Below are positions 5,220 to 14,434 of a DNA stretch of 41,225 nt, one piece after another; position 1 is the stretch's first letter; every line of letters begins with the position of its first letter. This stretch comes from a virus, in the IMG/VR virus record IMGVR_UViG_3300006749_000030, positions 1 through 41,225 of that record. One strand, written 5' to 3'. The notes beneath the pieces were generated by a model, which made no database searches, was not told where the DNA came from, and worked only from the letters and a program-made list of their open reading frames with translations. Made by a program: the position numbers and the translations under genes.

Positions 5220-7443
5220 TTTATACATTGTAGTTAAAAACTATATTCCCAAATCAGTGGTTTCTAATAAAAACAGAAACAAAAGTTGGATTTATGGATA
5301 TAACCCTAAATATGATGTTGTTATAATTTCTAAATCTGGAGAGATTGGAGACATATACAATATTAGTGGTCTTCATATTGCTTTACCCAAAACACCTAAA
5401 GAATGTTTTGAAAGACATAAAAAAAAAGAAAATCAATATTGGGAAAGACATGAACTTCCCAAAGTTTTATTACGAATACAATCTATATTTCAATGGAATG
5501 AAATGCCTGGTGAGTTTAAAAATCAATGGGTTGATTATATTGAAGGAGAGTTTGACAATCGAGAACAAGGATATTGGTTTAAAAATAAAGGTATTTCTAC
5601 TTATGTTACTGGAGCTCATTATATGTATTTACAATGGACTAGTATTGATGTAGGTTATCCCGATTACAGAGAAGCAAATAGAATATTTTTTATTTATTGG
5701 GAGGCTTGTAAGGCAGACAAAAGAAGTTTTGGAATGATATATTTAAAGATAAGACGTTCAGGATTTTCGTTTATGGGTTCATCTGAGTGCGTAAACACGG
5801 GTACGTTAGCCAGAGATTCAAGAGTAGGTATACTTTCTAAAACAGGTTCTGATGCAAAAAAAATGTTCACAGACAAAGTAGTTCCTATTTCAAATAGACT
5901 GCCATTTTTTTTCAAGCCTATTCAAGATGGTATGGATAAACCAAAAACAGAATTAGCATATAGAGTTCCTGCATCAAAGATTACAAAGAAAAATATGTAT
6001 GAAATAGATGAAGATGAAATGGATGGATTAGACACCACAATAGACTGGAAAAATACAGATGATAACTCTTATGACGGTGAAAAATTATTATTATTAGTAC
6101 ATGATGAAAGTGGAAAATGGATAAAGCCTAATAATATTTTAAATAACTGGCGTGTTACAAAAACTTGTTTGCGATTAGGTAGTAAAATTATTGGTAAGTG
6201 CATGATGGGTTCCACATCAAATGCGTTAGATAAAGGAGGAAATAATTTTAAAAAACTATATGATGACTCAAATCCACTATTAAGAAATTCAAATGGACAA
6301 ACTAAAAGCGGTTTGTATAGTTTATTCATACCCATGGAGTGGAATATGGAAGGGTTTATAGACAAACATGGTATGCCTGTTTTGAAAACTCCTGAACATT
6401 CTGTTTTAGGTGTTGATGGGGAAAATATTTATAAAGGAGCTATAAATTATTGGAAAGGCGAAGTTGATTCTTTAAAAAATGACGCTGATGCTTTAAATGA
6501 ATTTTATAGGCAATTTCCTAGAACTGAATCCCATGCATTTAGAGATGAAAGTAAATCTTCACTTTTTAACTTAACAAAATTATATCAACAAATAGATTAT
6601 AATGACTCAATGATAAAAGAACATTTTTTAACTAAAGGTTCGTTTCATTGGAAAGACGGTATAAAAGACACAAAAGTAATATGGACTCCAGATACAAGAG
6701 GTAGGTTTTTAATTTCATGGACACCAAATAAATCTTTGCAAAACAATGTAATTAATAGAGGAGGGATAAAATATCCTGGCAATGAACACATAGGTGCTTT
6801 TGGTTGTGATAGCTATGATATATCAGGTACTGTAGGCGGAAGAGGTTCAAATGGCTCATTACATGGTTTGACTAAGTTTAACATGGATGAAGCTCCGTCT
6901 AATGAGTTTTTTTTAGAATATATATCCAGACCTCAGACGGCTGAAATATTTTTTGAAGAAGTATTAATGGCGTGTGTGTTTTATGGTATGCCTATATTAG
7001 TTGAAAATAACAAACCTAGATTACTATATCATTTTAAAAATAGGGGCTATAGAGGTTTTAGCATGAACAGACCTGATAAATTATATAATAAATTATCTAA
7101 ATCAGAACGAGAGTTAGGGGGTATACCCAATAGTAGTGAAGATGTAAAACAGGCTCACGCATCAGCTGTAGAGTCTTATATAGAAAAATATGTTGGAATA
7201 GATTTAAATGGTATATTTAGAGACACAGACGATATGGGAAGCATGCCATTTACAAGAACTTTAGAAGATTGGGCTAGGTTCGATATTAATAAAAGAACTA
7301 AATTTGATGCAACCATAAGTTCAGGACTTGCAATTATGGCTTGTCAAAAGAATTTATATCAGCCTGAAAAAAAAGAGTCAAAAATAAAAGTTAACTTTGC
7401 AAGGTATACTAATACAGGCAATTTAAGTCAGATTATCAGATGA
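5197..7443 (+). CDS. Large terminase subunit (ATPase-nuclease)
   Basis: 748 residues. The only workable N-terminal start is TTG 5197, overlapping the small terminase; the protein-like sequence from residue 8 on (NSLYIVVKNYIPKS, GYNPKYDVVIISK) excludes the next ATG far downstream. The ATPase part shows a divergent Walker A (KIRRSGFSFMGSS, 184-196), Walker B LLLLVHDES (297-305) and a coupling motif MMGST (336-340). The C-terminal nuclease has IGAFGCDSYDISG, with likely metal Asp538 and Asp541. It packages DNA through the portal and cuts the concatemer. The R-R-x-G-F-S form of Walker A is known in phage terminases. It ends in ATGA with the portal gene. Confidence 0.85.
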   Translation: MQKEGPNSLYIVVKNYIPKSVVSNKNRNKSWIYGYNPKYDVVIISKSGEIGDIYNISGLHIALPKTPKECFERHKKKENQYWERHELPKVLLRIQSIFQWNEMPGEFKNQWVDYIEGEFDNREQGYWFKNKGISTYVTGAHYMYLQWTSIDVGYPDYREANRIFFIYWEACKADKRSFGMIYLKIRRSGFSFMGSSECVNTGTLARDSRVGILSKTGSDAKKMFTDKVVPISNRLPFFFKPIQDGMDKPKTELAYRVPASKITKKNMYEIDEDEMDGLDTTIDWKNTDDNSYDGEKLLLLVHDESGKWIKPNNILNNWRVTKTCLRLGSKIIGKCMMGSTSNALDKGGNNFKKLYDDSNPLLRNSNGQTKSGLYSLFIPMEWNMEGFIDKHGMPVLKTPEHSVLGVDGENIYKGAINYWKGEVDSLKNDADALNEFYRQFPRTESHAFRDESKSSLFNLTKLYQQIDYNDSMIKEHFLTKGSFHWKDGIKDTKVIWTPDTRGRFLISWTPNKSLQNNVINRGGIKYPGNEHIGAFGCDSYDISGTVGGRGSNGSLHGLTKFNMDEAPSNEFFLEYISRPQTAEIFFEEVLMACVFYGMPILVENNKPRLLYHFKNRGYRGFSMNRPDKLYNKLSKSERELGGIPNSSEDVKQAHASAVESYIEKYVGIDLNGIFRDTDDMGSMPFTRTLEDWARFDINKRTKFDATISSGLAIMACQKNLYQPEKKESKIKVNFARYTNTGNLSQIIR

Positions 7444-9875
7444 AAGATGTAAAAATAAAAATTTCATCTGTAGGGTTTCCAAGTCAGTTTGTATCGGACG
7501 CAGAAAAAGCTACGATGGAATTTGGCTTACAGATTGGTCAAGCCATACAATATGAGTGGTTTAAAAAAGATGGAAATCAGTGCAGATATTATAATCAATG
7601 GAGAGATTTTCATAAACTTCGTTTATACGCAAGAGGAGAGCAGTCAATAAAAAAATACAAAAATGAATTAGCAATTGACGGTGATTTGTCTTATTTAAAT
7701 TTAGACTGGACACCTGTTCCTGTGATACCGAAGTTTGTTGATATAGTGGTTAATGGAATGTCTGATAGGCTTTTTAAAGTAAAAGCTTATGCACAAGATG
7801 CAATGTCTCAATCAAAAAGAAGCAAGTATCAAGATTTAGTAAAAGGAGAAATGCTTGCCAAACCCACATTACAAATTATACAAAAAGAATCAGGTGTTAA
7901 CCCTTTTGTTTTACCACAAGATGATTTACCTCAGACTGATGAAGAGCTTTCACTGTATATGCAATTAAACTACAAGCCTGCCATTGAGATTGCTGAAGAA
8001 GAAGCAATCAATACAATATTAGAAGAAAATCATTACATAGATTTAAGAAAAAGGTTTGATTATGACTTAACTGTGTTGGGTATATCTGTGGCTAAACATG
8101 AGTTTTTGCCTGGAGCTGGAGTTGAAATATCTTATGTAGACCCAGCTAATGTAGTGTATAGTTATACTGAAGACCCTCATTTTAAAGATTGTTTTTATTG
8201 GGGTGAAATCAAAACTTTACCTATTACTGAACTGGTGAAAATAGACCCAACATTAACTAGAGAACAACTTGAAGAAATTAGTAAATACAGTCAAAGTTGG
8301 TATGATTATTATAATACTGCGCAGTTTTATGAAAATGATATATTTTACAGAGACACTTGTACTTTAATGTATTTTAATTATAAGACTACTAAAAAGATGG
8401 TTTATAAAAAGAAAATATTAGAAACAGGTGGTAGTAAATTAATAGAAAAAGACGACCAGTTTAATCCACCAGAAGAAATGATGGAAGAAGGAAGATTTGA
8501 AAAAATTTCAAAAACTATTGATGTTTGGTATAATGGTGTAATGGTTATGGGCACAAACATTGTTTTGAAATGGGAGCTGGCTCAAAACATGGTTAGACCA
8601 AAATCAGCAAGCCAGCATGCTTTACCTAATTATGTTGCTGTAGCTCCGAGAATGTATAAAGGGGTTATTGAGTCTTTAGTTAGAAGAATGATACCTTTTA
8701 CAGATTTAATTCAAATGACACACTTGAAACTACAACAAGTTATTTCTCGAGTGGTACCAGACGGGGTGTATATTGATGCAGATGGATTGAATGAAGTAGA
8801 TTTAGGAACAGGAAATGCATATAATCCTGAAGATGCACTAAGATTATACTTTCAAACAGGTTCTGTTATTGGTAGGTCGTACACGCAAGAGGGTGAATTT
8901 AACAATGCAAGAGTGCCGATACAGCAATTAACTTCTAATTCAGGAGCATCAAAAACTCAAATGTTAATCACTAATTATAATCATTATCTTAATATGATTA
9001 GAACAGTCACAGGTTTAAATGAAGCGAGAGACGCTTCCACACCTGATGCAAATGCTTTAGTTGGATTACAAAAACTAGCAGCATTAAATTCAAACACGGC
9101 TACTAGACATATTTTAGACGGCAGTCTTTATATATATAGAAGTATATCTGAAGCACTTACTTATAGGGTTGCTGATATATTAGAATATGCAGATTTTAAA
9201 GATGATTTTGTAAATAAAATTGGAAAATTTAATGTAAGTATTCTTAATGATATATCCGATTTATATGTATATGACTTTGGTATTTTTATTGAAGTTGCTC
9301 CAGATGAAGAGGAAAAAGCTAAACTAGAGCAGAATATTCAAATGGCTCTTTCAAAACAAGATATTAACTTGGAAGATGCTATAGATATTAGAGAAATTAA
9401 AAATATAAAACTAGCTAACCAATTATTAAAATTAAAAAGAAAACAAAAACAAGAACAACTAGAGCAACGTGAAATGAAAAAACAAGCTATGGTTGCTCAA
9501 CAACAACTACAATCTCAACAGATGGCTTCACAAACTGCTATGCAAAAACAACAAGCAGAAATTCAAGGTAAAATTCAATTAAAACAAGCCGAAATTGCTT
9601 TTGAAATTGAAAAACAAAAAAATGAAGCTTTGCTAAAAAGTCAGTTAATGCAACAGGAATTTGATTACAACCAACAACTTAGAGGTATTTCAGAAGGAGC
9701 TTTAGCAGAAAGAGAAAAGTCAAGAGAAAAAGCTAAGTCTGATAGAATAAGTCAACAAAATTCTGAACAATCTCAATTAATTTCACAGAGAAAAAATAAT
9801 TTACCTCCTCAAAGATTTGAATCCAATGAAGACTCACTTGATGGATTTGACCTAGCAGAATTTGAACCAAAATAA
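7440..9875 (+). CDS. Portal protein
   Basis: 811 residues from ATG 7440 (ATGA with the terminase). It follows the large terminase and precedes scaffold and capsid genes. Recognisable parts: an N-terminal DWTPVPVIPKFVDIVVNGMS segment, a VLGISVAKHEFLP stretch leading to VDPANVVY, and a long helical core with NMIRTVTGLNEARDASTPDA before ALVGLQKLA, which is the common stem/crown pattern of portals in P22/crAss-like and flavobacterial podoviruses. From about residue 640 a Gln/Lys-rich coiled coil extends for some 140 residues. It forms the dodecameric ring through which DNA enters and leaves. Confident from context and sequence character. Confidence 0.8.
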   Translation: MKDVKIKISSVGFPSQFVSDAEKATMEFGLQIGQAIQYEWFKKDGNQCRYYNQWRDFHKLRLYARGEQSIKKYKNELAIDGDLSYLNLDWTPVPVIPKFVDIVVNGMSDRLFKVKAYAQDAMSQSKRSKYQDLVKGEMLAKPTLQIIQKESGVNPFVLPQDDLPQTDEELSLYMQLNYKPAIEIAEEEAINTILEENHYIDLRKRFDYDLTVLGISVAKHEFLPGAGVEISYVDPANVVYSYTEDPHFKDCFYWGEIKTLPITELVKIDPTLTREQLEEISKYSQSWYDYYNTAQFYENDIFYRDTCTLMYFNYKTTKKMVYKKKILETGGSKLIEKDDQFNPPEEMMEEGRFEKISKTIDVWYNGVMVMGTNIVLKWELAQNMVRPKSASQHALPNYVAVAPRMYKGVIESLVRRMIPFTDLIQMTHLKLQQVISRVVPDGVYIDADGLNEVDLGTGNAYNPEDALRLYFQTGSVIGRSYTQEGEFNNARVPIQQLTSNSGASKTQMLITNYNHYLNMIRTVTGLNEARDASTPDANALVGLQKLAALNSNTATRHILDGSLYIYRSISEALTYRVADILEYADFKDDFVNKIGKFNVSILNDISDLYVYDFGIFIEVAPDEEEKAKLEQNIQMALSKQDINLEDAIDIREIKNIKLANQLLKLKRKQKQEQLEQREMKKQAMVAQQQLQSQQMASQTAMQKQQAEIQGKIQLKQAEIAFEIEKQKNEALLKSQLMQQEFDYNQQLRGISEGALAEREKSREKAKSDRISQQNSEQSQLISQRKNNLPPQRFESNEDSLDGFDLAEFEPK

Positions 9876-9902
9876 CTGAAAAAAATAAACCATATTTATT
9901 GT

Positions 9903-9910
9903 TACCTTTG
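9903..9910 (+). promoter_or_regulatory. Putative -7 promoter box before scaffold/capsid genes
   Basis: TACCTTTG matches TAnnTTTG and continues with TAACTA. It lies 18 bases before ATG 9929 in a 53-base gap and is the middle of a short inverted repeat (GTTAC-CTTT-GTAAC, 9901-9914). No -33 TTG is seen. It would serve the scaffold and major capsid genes, which need strong late expression. Confidence 0.5.
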
Positions 9911-9928
9911 TAACTAAAATTAAATCAA

Positions 9929-11035
9929 ATGGAATTAAAAGTAAAAGCCTTAGATGGCGTAGAAGAAAAATCTGTTCAAGAAGTTGAACAAGAACTGCTT
10001 GATAAAGCAGAAGATAAATCACATGAGGAAACTCAGGTGGAAGAAAAAACGGAGTCACAGGTTAAAGTAGAAGGTGAAACTTTAGAACCAAGTGCTCCAG
10101 CTCAATCCTCAGAGTTAAACGAGGAAGACGTTCTTTCATATATTAAAAAAAGATACGATAAGCAGATAGATTCTGTTGAGCAACTCTTTGAAACAAAGCA
10201 AGAAAATAAAGAATTGCCACAAGATGTAGCTGCTTATTTAGACTATAAAGAAAAAACAGGACGTGGAATTAATGATTACGTTAAATTAAATAGAGATTTT
10301 AATTCCATGAATGAAGAGTCTTTGCTAAAAGAATATTATTTAGCTACTGAACAAGCTTTAGATGAGGAAGATTTAGATATATTTCTCAGCGAGTTTGACT
10401 TTGATGCGGAAGTTGATGAGGAAAAAGAGGTTAAAAAAATTAAGTTAGCAAAGAAGAAAGCAATTGCAAAAGCTAAAAAGTTTTTCAATGAACAAAAGGA
10501 GATGTATAAACAACCACTTGAGTCAAGAACGGTTGGAGTTTCTAAAGAGGACAAAGAAGCACTAGAAGCATATCAGCAATATGTAAAAAGGTCTAAGACT
10601 TATGAGGAAGAAACTAACAAAAAACGTGATTGGTTTTTAACCAAAACGAAAGAAGTTTTTAATGATTTCAAAGGTTTTGATTTCAAGATTAATGAAGACA
10701 AAGTTGTTAGTTACAAGCCTACAAATGTAGACGAGTTAAAAGAATCTAATTCAGATGTAAATAAATTTTTTACAAAATTCATGAATAAAGAGGGTTTACT
10801 CGAAGACGCAAAAGGTTTTCATAAGGCATTGACTATAGCACAAAATCCTGAAAGATTTGCAAAGTTTTTTTACGAGCAAGGTCTTTCAGATGCAACAGAG
10901 GATGTTACTCGTAAAATTAAAAATGTAAATATGAGTGATAGAAAAACCCCTGAAATTGCAAAAAAGGATGGAGTGCAAATTAGAGCGTTAAACCAAAGCT
11001 CAGGCCGAGGTTTGCGCATTAAAAGTAAAAAGTAA
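9929..11035 (+). CDS. Scaffold-like head assembly protein
   Basis: 368 residues from ATG 9929. It is highly charged and helical: an acidic Glu/Gln-rich N terminus (residues 1-60, VEEKSVQEVEQELLDKAEDK), a middle with many EE/KK pairs, and a basic C terminus (GRGLRIKSKK). An acidic, coiled-coil-rich protein encoded immediately before the major capsid protein and ending in a positive helix is the classic layout of phage scaffolding proteins, whose C-terminal basic helix binds the capsid shell. No enzymatic motif is seen. It has its own promoter-like box, and the leader AAATTAAATCAAATG is identical to that of the gene at 12583. Confidence 0.6.
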   Translation: MELKVKALDGVEEKSVQEVEQELLDKAEDKSHEETQVEEKTESQVKVEGETLEPSAPAQSSELNEEDVLSYIKKRYDKQIDSVEQLFETKQENKELPQDVAAYLDYKEKTGRGINDYVKLNRDFNSMNEESLLKEYYLATEQALDEEDLDIFLSEFDFDAEVDEEKEVKKIKLAKKKAIAKAKKFFNEQKEMYKQPLESRTVGVSKEDKEALEAYQQYVKRSKTYEEETNKKRDWFLTKTKEVFNDFKGFDFKINEDKVVSYKPTNVDELKESNSDVNKFFTKFMNKEGLLEDAKGFHKALTIAQNPERFAKFFYEQGLSDATEDVTRKIKNVNMSDRKTPEIAKKDGVQIRALNQSSGRGLRIKSKK

Positions 11036-11064
11036 TATTAATAAATTAAAAAAAATTTAAAATT

Positions 11065-12513
11065 ATGGCAGGTTCAGTTCAAGCAACTCCAGGATTTGAT
11101 TTGCAGCCATCATCACAACAGGTGCCATTGGCTACAAATTATATCACAAACTTTAACTTCTTAAATCAGTATCTACCAGATACTTATGAAAAGGAGTTTG
11201 AAAGATACGGAAACAGAACAATTAGTTCGTTTCTAAGACTAGTAGGTGCGGAGCTTCCTTCAAATTCTGACTTAGTAAAATGGGCAGAACAAGGTAGACT
11301 TCACACTAAATACTCAAGTGTAGGTACAGCGGCTTCAGCAGCTGCTGACTCAGCTACATTTCAAGTAAATGACACGGGTGTTCCAGCATTCAGTGGAAGT
11401 AATGGTATCGCATTAAGACCAGGACAAACAGTTGTTATTGTTCAAAATGGCGGTACAGGTGTAAATAAAGGTATTGTTACAGCAGTAGATGTTAGCAACA
11501 ATCAGTTTACAGCAGCTTTCTATGAAGCAGGTGGTTTAGTTACCGCTGGTACAGGTGTAGGTAACGCTGACGTTACAGTATGGATTTATGGTTCAGAGTT
11601 TAAAAAAGGTACAGTAGGTATGTCTGGTTCATTAGAAGCAGATGACGTTATCTTTGATAACTCACCGATTATCATAAAAGATAAATACTCAGTCAGTGGT
11701 TCAGATATGGCTCAAATTGGGTGGATAGAAGTAACTACAGAAAATGGTGCTACAGGCTATTTATGGTATTTAAAATCAGAGCATGAAACAAGGCTTAGAT
11801 TTGATGATTACCTTGAAGTAGCAATGATTGAAGCAGTTCCAGCTGAGGCTAACTCAGGTGTAGTTGACGCAGCAGCTAACCCAACTTTCGGTAACAAAGG
11901 TTCCGATGGTATTTTCTATGTTGTTCAAACAAGAGGAAATGTATGGGGTGGTGGAAACCCATCTACTCTAGCTGAATTTGATTCAGTTATCGGAAGATTA
12001 GATAAGCAAGGTGCTATTGAAGAAAATGTAATTTTCTTAAACAGAGAATTTAGCTTTGATATTGATGATATGTTAGCTTCAACAAATTCTTATGGAGCAA
12101 ACGGTACTTCTTATGGTTTATTTGACAATGATTCAGAAATGGCTCTTAATCTAGGATTCACTGGATTTAGAAGAGGCTACGACTTTTACAAGTCTGACTG
12201 GAAATATTTAAATGACCCAACAATGAGAGGTGGTTTACCATCAGGAGCAAATTCAGGTACAATCAATGGACTATTAGTTCCAGCAGGTTCTACTTCTGTT
12301 TATGACCAAATCTTAGGTAAGAATGCAAAAAGACCATTCTTGCACGTAAGATATAGAGCGTCAGAAACTGAAGATAGAAAATACAAAACTTGGATTACAG
12401 GTTCTGCGGGTGGAGCTATGAATAGCGATTTAGACGCTATGGAGGTTCACTTCTTATCTGAAAGATGTGTATGTACTATGGGTGCAAACAATTTCTTCAT
12501 TTTTGAAGACTAG
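11065..12513 (+). CDS. Major capsid protein
   Basis: 482 residues from ATG 11065 (leader AAAATTATG). The opening MAGSVQATPGFDLQPSSQQV, LATNYITNFNFLNQYLPDTYEKEFERYGNRTISSFLRLVGAELPS, and the later YGNRT-type helix followed by a Gly/Ala/Thr-rich beta insertion and DDYLEVAMIEAVPAEANSG, fit the HK97-fold capsid proteins of P22/crAss-like and flavobacterial podoviruses. Codon use looks relatively regular and Ala/Gly/Val-rich, as in a highly expressed gene. Residues about 85-180 hold a beta insertion (LRPGQTVVIVQNGG, GIVTAVDVSNNQFTAAFYE). A terminator follows it directly. Call made from sequence character and context. Confidence 0.8.
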   Translation: MAGSVQATPGFDLQPSSQQVPLATNYITNFNFLNQYLPDTYEKEFERYGNRTISSFLRLVGAELPSNSDLVKWAEQGRLHTKYSSVGTAASAAADSATFQVNDTGVPAFSGSNGIALRPGQTVVIVQNGGTGVNKGIVTAVDVSNNQFTAAFYEAGGLVTAGTGVGNADVTVWIYGSEFKKGTVGMSGSLEADDVIFDNSPIIIKDKYSVSGSDMAQIGWIEVTTENGATGYLWYLKSEHETRLRFDDYLEVAMIEAVPAEANSGVVDAAANPTFGNKGSDGIFYVVQTRGNVWGGGNPSTLAEFDSVIGRLDKQGAIEENVIFLNREFSFDIDDMLASTNSYGANGTSYGLFDNDSEMALNLGFTGFRRGYDFYKSDWKYLNDPTMRGGLPSGANSGTINGLLVPAGSTSVYDQILGKNAKRPFLHVRYRASETEDRKYKTWITGSAGGAMNSDLDAMEVHFLSERCVCTMGANNFFIFED

Positions 12514-12520
12514 TATTTAA

Positions 12521-12558
12521 TAAAAGAAGGGGTGTCTTTAAAGACACCTCTCTTTTTA
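12521..12558 (+). terminator. Rho-independent terminator after major capsid gene
   Basis: A perfect inverted repeat GGTGTCTTTAAAGACACC (12531-12548) is followed by TCTCTTTTTAATTTT. It begins right after the capsid stop (12511-12513). The stem contains the 16-bp palindrome that recurs at 33071 and 40116. An upstream A/G run (AAAAGAAG) can extend the stem, so it may work in both directions. It would give the capsid gene its own transcript end while partly reading into 12583. Confidence 0.75.
12531..12548. repeat. Palindrome copy 1 (GTGTCTTTAAAGACAC)
   Basis: A perfect 18-bp palindrome, of which the central 16 bases (12532-12547) are identical to copies at 33071-33086 and 40116-40131. Here it forms the stem of the capsid terminator. 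The other two copies are inside coding genes and lack a T-run, so the repeat is not simply a terminator. Confidence 0.85.
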
Positions 12559-12582
12559 ATTTTAAAATTTAAATTAAATCAA

Positions 12583-13329
12583 ATGAAAAAAAACGAAATA
12601 TATGTAGACAAGCTCTACAGACTTACAAAAGAGGCGGCACCACTTTCTTTTATGCTGCCAACAAGAAATTCTAAAAGATTCCCTTTATTATATTTTGATG
12701 AATCAATAGGACAAAACAGAGCATTAAGATATGCTAGGAATCAAAGGTCTCCTTTTGAAGACGAACAGGATGGAAATGCAATAGTTGAACCTGTAATTTT
12801 TGAAGACGGGTTCTTGACTGTTCCTAGAACAAATCAAGTTTTACAAAAATTTTTACACTATCATCCCTATAACGGTAAAAGATTTATTGAAGTAAATGAA
12901 TCTAAAACGGCTGAAGTAGAAATAGAAAGTTTAAATTTAGAGGTAGAAGCATTGGTTCAAGCTAAAGAATTAACTATAGAGCAATCAGAAACTTTATACA
13001 GAGTCCTTTTTGCTCAAGACCCATCAATGGTTTCATCTTCTGAATTAAAAAGAGATTTGTTAATTTACGCAAAAAAACAACCGCAGATTTTTTTAGAAGC
13101 TATTAACGACCCAATGTTGAAGCTTCAGTCAACTGTGCAAAGTTTTTTTGACAACAAATTTTTATCTTTTAGAAATAATAAAAGAGATGTATACTTCAAT
13201 TTAGATTCTAATAAGAAAAAACTTATGACTATTCCTTATGGTGAAGACCCAATTAACATATTGTGTGGGTACTTTAAGTCAGATGAAGGAGTAGAAATAT
13301 TAAAGTTTTTAGAAAAAAAATCTAAGTAA
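12583..13329 (+). CDS. Capsid-associated conserved protein, unknown function
   Basis: 248 residues from ATG 12583. An upstream GTG at 12532 gives a longer frame, but it would lie inside the terminator stem and produce a junk-like N terminus, so it is rejected. The leader AAATTAAATCAAATG is identical to that of the scaffold gene. Characteristic segments: PLSFMLPTRNSKRFPLLYFDE, NRALRYARNQRSPFEDEQDG, FLTVPRTNQVLQKFLHYHPYNG, LKRDLLIYAKK and a LLxFRNN..DVYFNLDSNKK end. I associate this pattern with a protein that regularly follows the capsid gene in flavobacterial podoviruses. Virion association is likely, biochemical function unknown. A second terminator follows it. Confidence 0.55.
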   Translation: MKKNEIYVDKLYRLTKEAAPLSFMLPTRNSKRFPLLYFDESIGQNRALRYARNQRSPFEDEQDGNAIVEPVIFEDGFLTVPRTNQVLQKFLHYHPYNGKRFIEVNESKTAEVEIESLNLEVEALVQAKELTIEQSETLYRVLFAQDPSMVSSSELKRDLLIYAKKQPQIFLEAINDPMLKLQSTVQSFFDNKFLSFRNNKRDVYFNLDSNKKKLMTIPYGEDPINILCGYFKSDEGVEILKFLEKKSK

Positions 13330-13344
13330 TAATATTTTTTGTAT

Positions 13345-13410
13345 CTTTAAATTGTTATTCATAATAAGAGTTTAGGTATTTAGAGTAATTATTATTTTAG
13401 TTGTTTTATA
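13345..13410 (+). other. Non-coding gap with promoter-like sequence
   Basis: Between 13330 and 13486 (157 bases) there is no gene. It begins with TATCTTTA (13342-13349), one base off the -7 consensus, and about 65 bases later comes a terminator hairpin. This could mark a short transcript of about 90 nt, or it may just be trailer sequence. The remainder is AT-rich without further structure. Confidence 0.25.
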
Positions 13411-13450
13411 AAAGGAGAGGTTCTGTTTCAGAGCCTTTTTTTTTGCCTCT
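13411..13450 (+). terminator. Rho-independent terminator before connector genes
   Basis: AGGTTCTG (13418-13425), loop TTT, then CAGAGCCT (13429-13436) pair over 8 bp with one G-U; a run of nine or more T follows. The purine-rich AAAGGAG upstream can also pair with the T-run. It ends transcripts from the capsid block before a new promoter-like box at 13462. Confidence 0.75.
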
Positions 13451-13461
13451 TTTTTTTTAGT

Positions 13462-13469
13462 TATCTTTG
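13462..13469 (+). promoter_or_regulatory. Putative promoter box before connector genes
   Basis: TATCTTTG matches TAnnTTTG and continues with TATAAAG. A TTTG at 13442-13445 lies 16 bases upstream, close to but a little short of the usual -33 spacing of Bacteroidetes promoters. ATG 13487 is 18 bases downstream. Being placed between a terminator and a new block of genes supports it. Confidence 0.55.
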
Positions 13470-13486
13470 TATAAAGAATTTTAAAT

Positions 13487-14428
13487 ATGATAAATTCAGT
13501 AAGAAATACTGTGCTAGCAATACTTAATAAAAACAACTATGGGTATCTTTCTCCATCTGATTTTAATTTGTTTGCAAAACAAGCTCAATTAGATATTTTT
13601 GAAGATTATTTTTATCAATACAATTATCAATTAAGTAAAGAAAATGCTCGTCAATCAGGAACGGGTTATGCAGATATAAAAAAAGGTTATGAAGAAGTTA
13701 TTGATATATTTTCTGTTACTGATTTTTTAATACACGATAGCGCAAATAGTTTTTTTACACCTAGCCCTTTAACTACGGGTAATGATTTTTATCTTTTAAA
13801 TAAAATACTGTGTTATACAAGATTACTAGCTAGTGGTAATAATACAGCTATTGTTTCAAATGAATTACAAGATGCTGGTGCTACATTTAGTAGTGCAGGC
13901 GTTCAGATAGGTGATATAGTGTCTAACACCTCAACTAACAAAATAGCTATAGTAACTAGTGTTACTAATACTAATTTAGGATTGTCAGCAAATATTTTTA
14001 CAGCAACTCCTGAACCATACGTGGTTTATGATGATGCTGTAGTAAATGAAGCAGAAAAAGTTACTAATAGCAAAATAACTATGCTCAACAACTCTATGCT
14101 TACAGCTCCTAGTGATTTGTTTCCAGCATATACTCACCAAGCCAATAAGCTTACAATTTTTCCTGCTACCATAAATAATATGGGCGCAGTACAATGTCAA
14201 TATATTAGGTATCCTAAACCACCAAAATGGACCTTTGTGTCCTTAACTGGAGGTGAGCCTGTATTTGACGACTCTCAGTCTGATTATCAAGATTTTGAAT
14301 TGACTAAAGACGATGAGCCATCACTTGTAATGAAAATATTACAGTTCGCTGGTATGTCTATCAGAGAAATACAAGTCGTTCAATTTGGACAGGCACAAGA
14401 ACAATTAGAAAATCAAAATGAAAAATAA
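13487..14428 (+). CDS. Head-tail connector/ring protein (P22/crAss-like plan)
   Basis: 313 residues from ATG 13487. The N terminus (NSVRNTVLAILNKNNYGYLS, then SDFNLFAKQAQLDIFEDYFY) is helical and of a type seen in proteins directly following the capsid block in crAss-like and flavobacterial podoviruses, where they form rings between portal and tail. Residues about 125-185 hold a small beta module (GVQIGDIVSN, KIAIVTSVTNTN), similar in pattern to ones in the capsid and at 20257-21069. It couples to the next connector gene with a 6-base gap. The ring role is inferred from order and length, not from a signature motif. Confidence 0.5.
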   Translation: MINSVRNTVLAILNKNNYGYLSPSDFNLFAKQAQLDIFEDYFYQYNYQLSKENARQSGTGYADIKKGYEEVIDIFSVTDFLIHDSANSFFTPSPLTTGNDFYLLNKILCYTRLLASGNNTAIVSNELQDAGATFSSAGVQIGDIVSNTSTNKIAIVTSVTNTNLGLSANIFTATPEPYVVYDDAVVNEAEKVTNSKITMLNNSMLTAPSDLFPAYTHQANKLTIFPATINNMGAVQCQYIRYPKPPKWTFVSLTGGEPVFDDSQSDYQDFELTKDDEPSLVMKILQFAGMSIREIQVVQFGQAQEQLENQNEK

Positions 14429-14434
14429 TAAATT

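Noticed and set aside
12532-12582. GTG start giving 17 extra residues for the capsid-partner gene
   Set aside because: This stretch is inside the terminator hairpin and T-run, and the encoded residues look random. The ATG at 12583 has the same leader as the scaffold gene.
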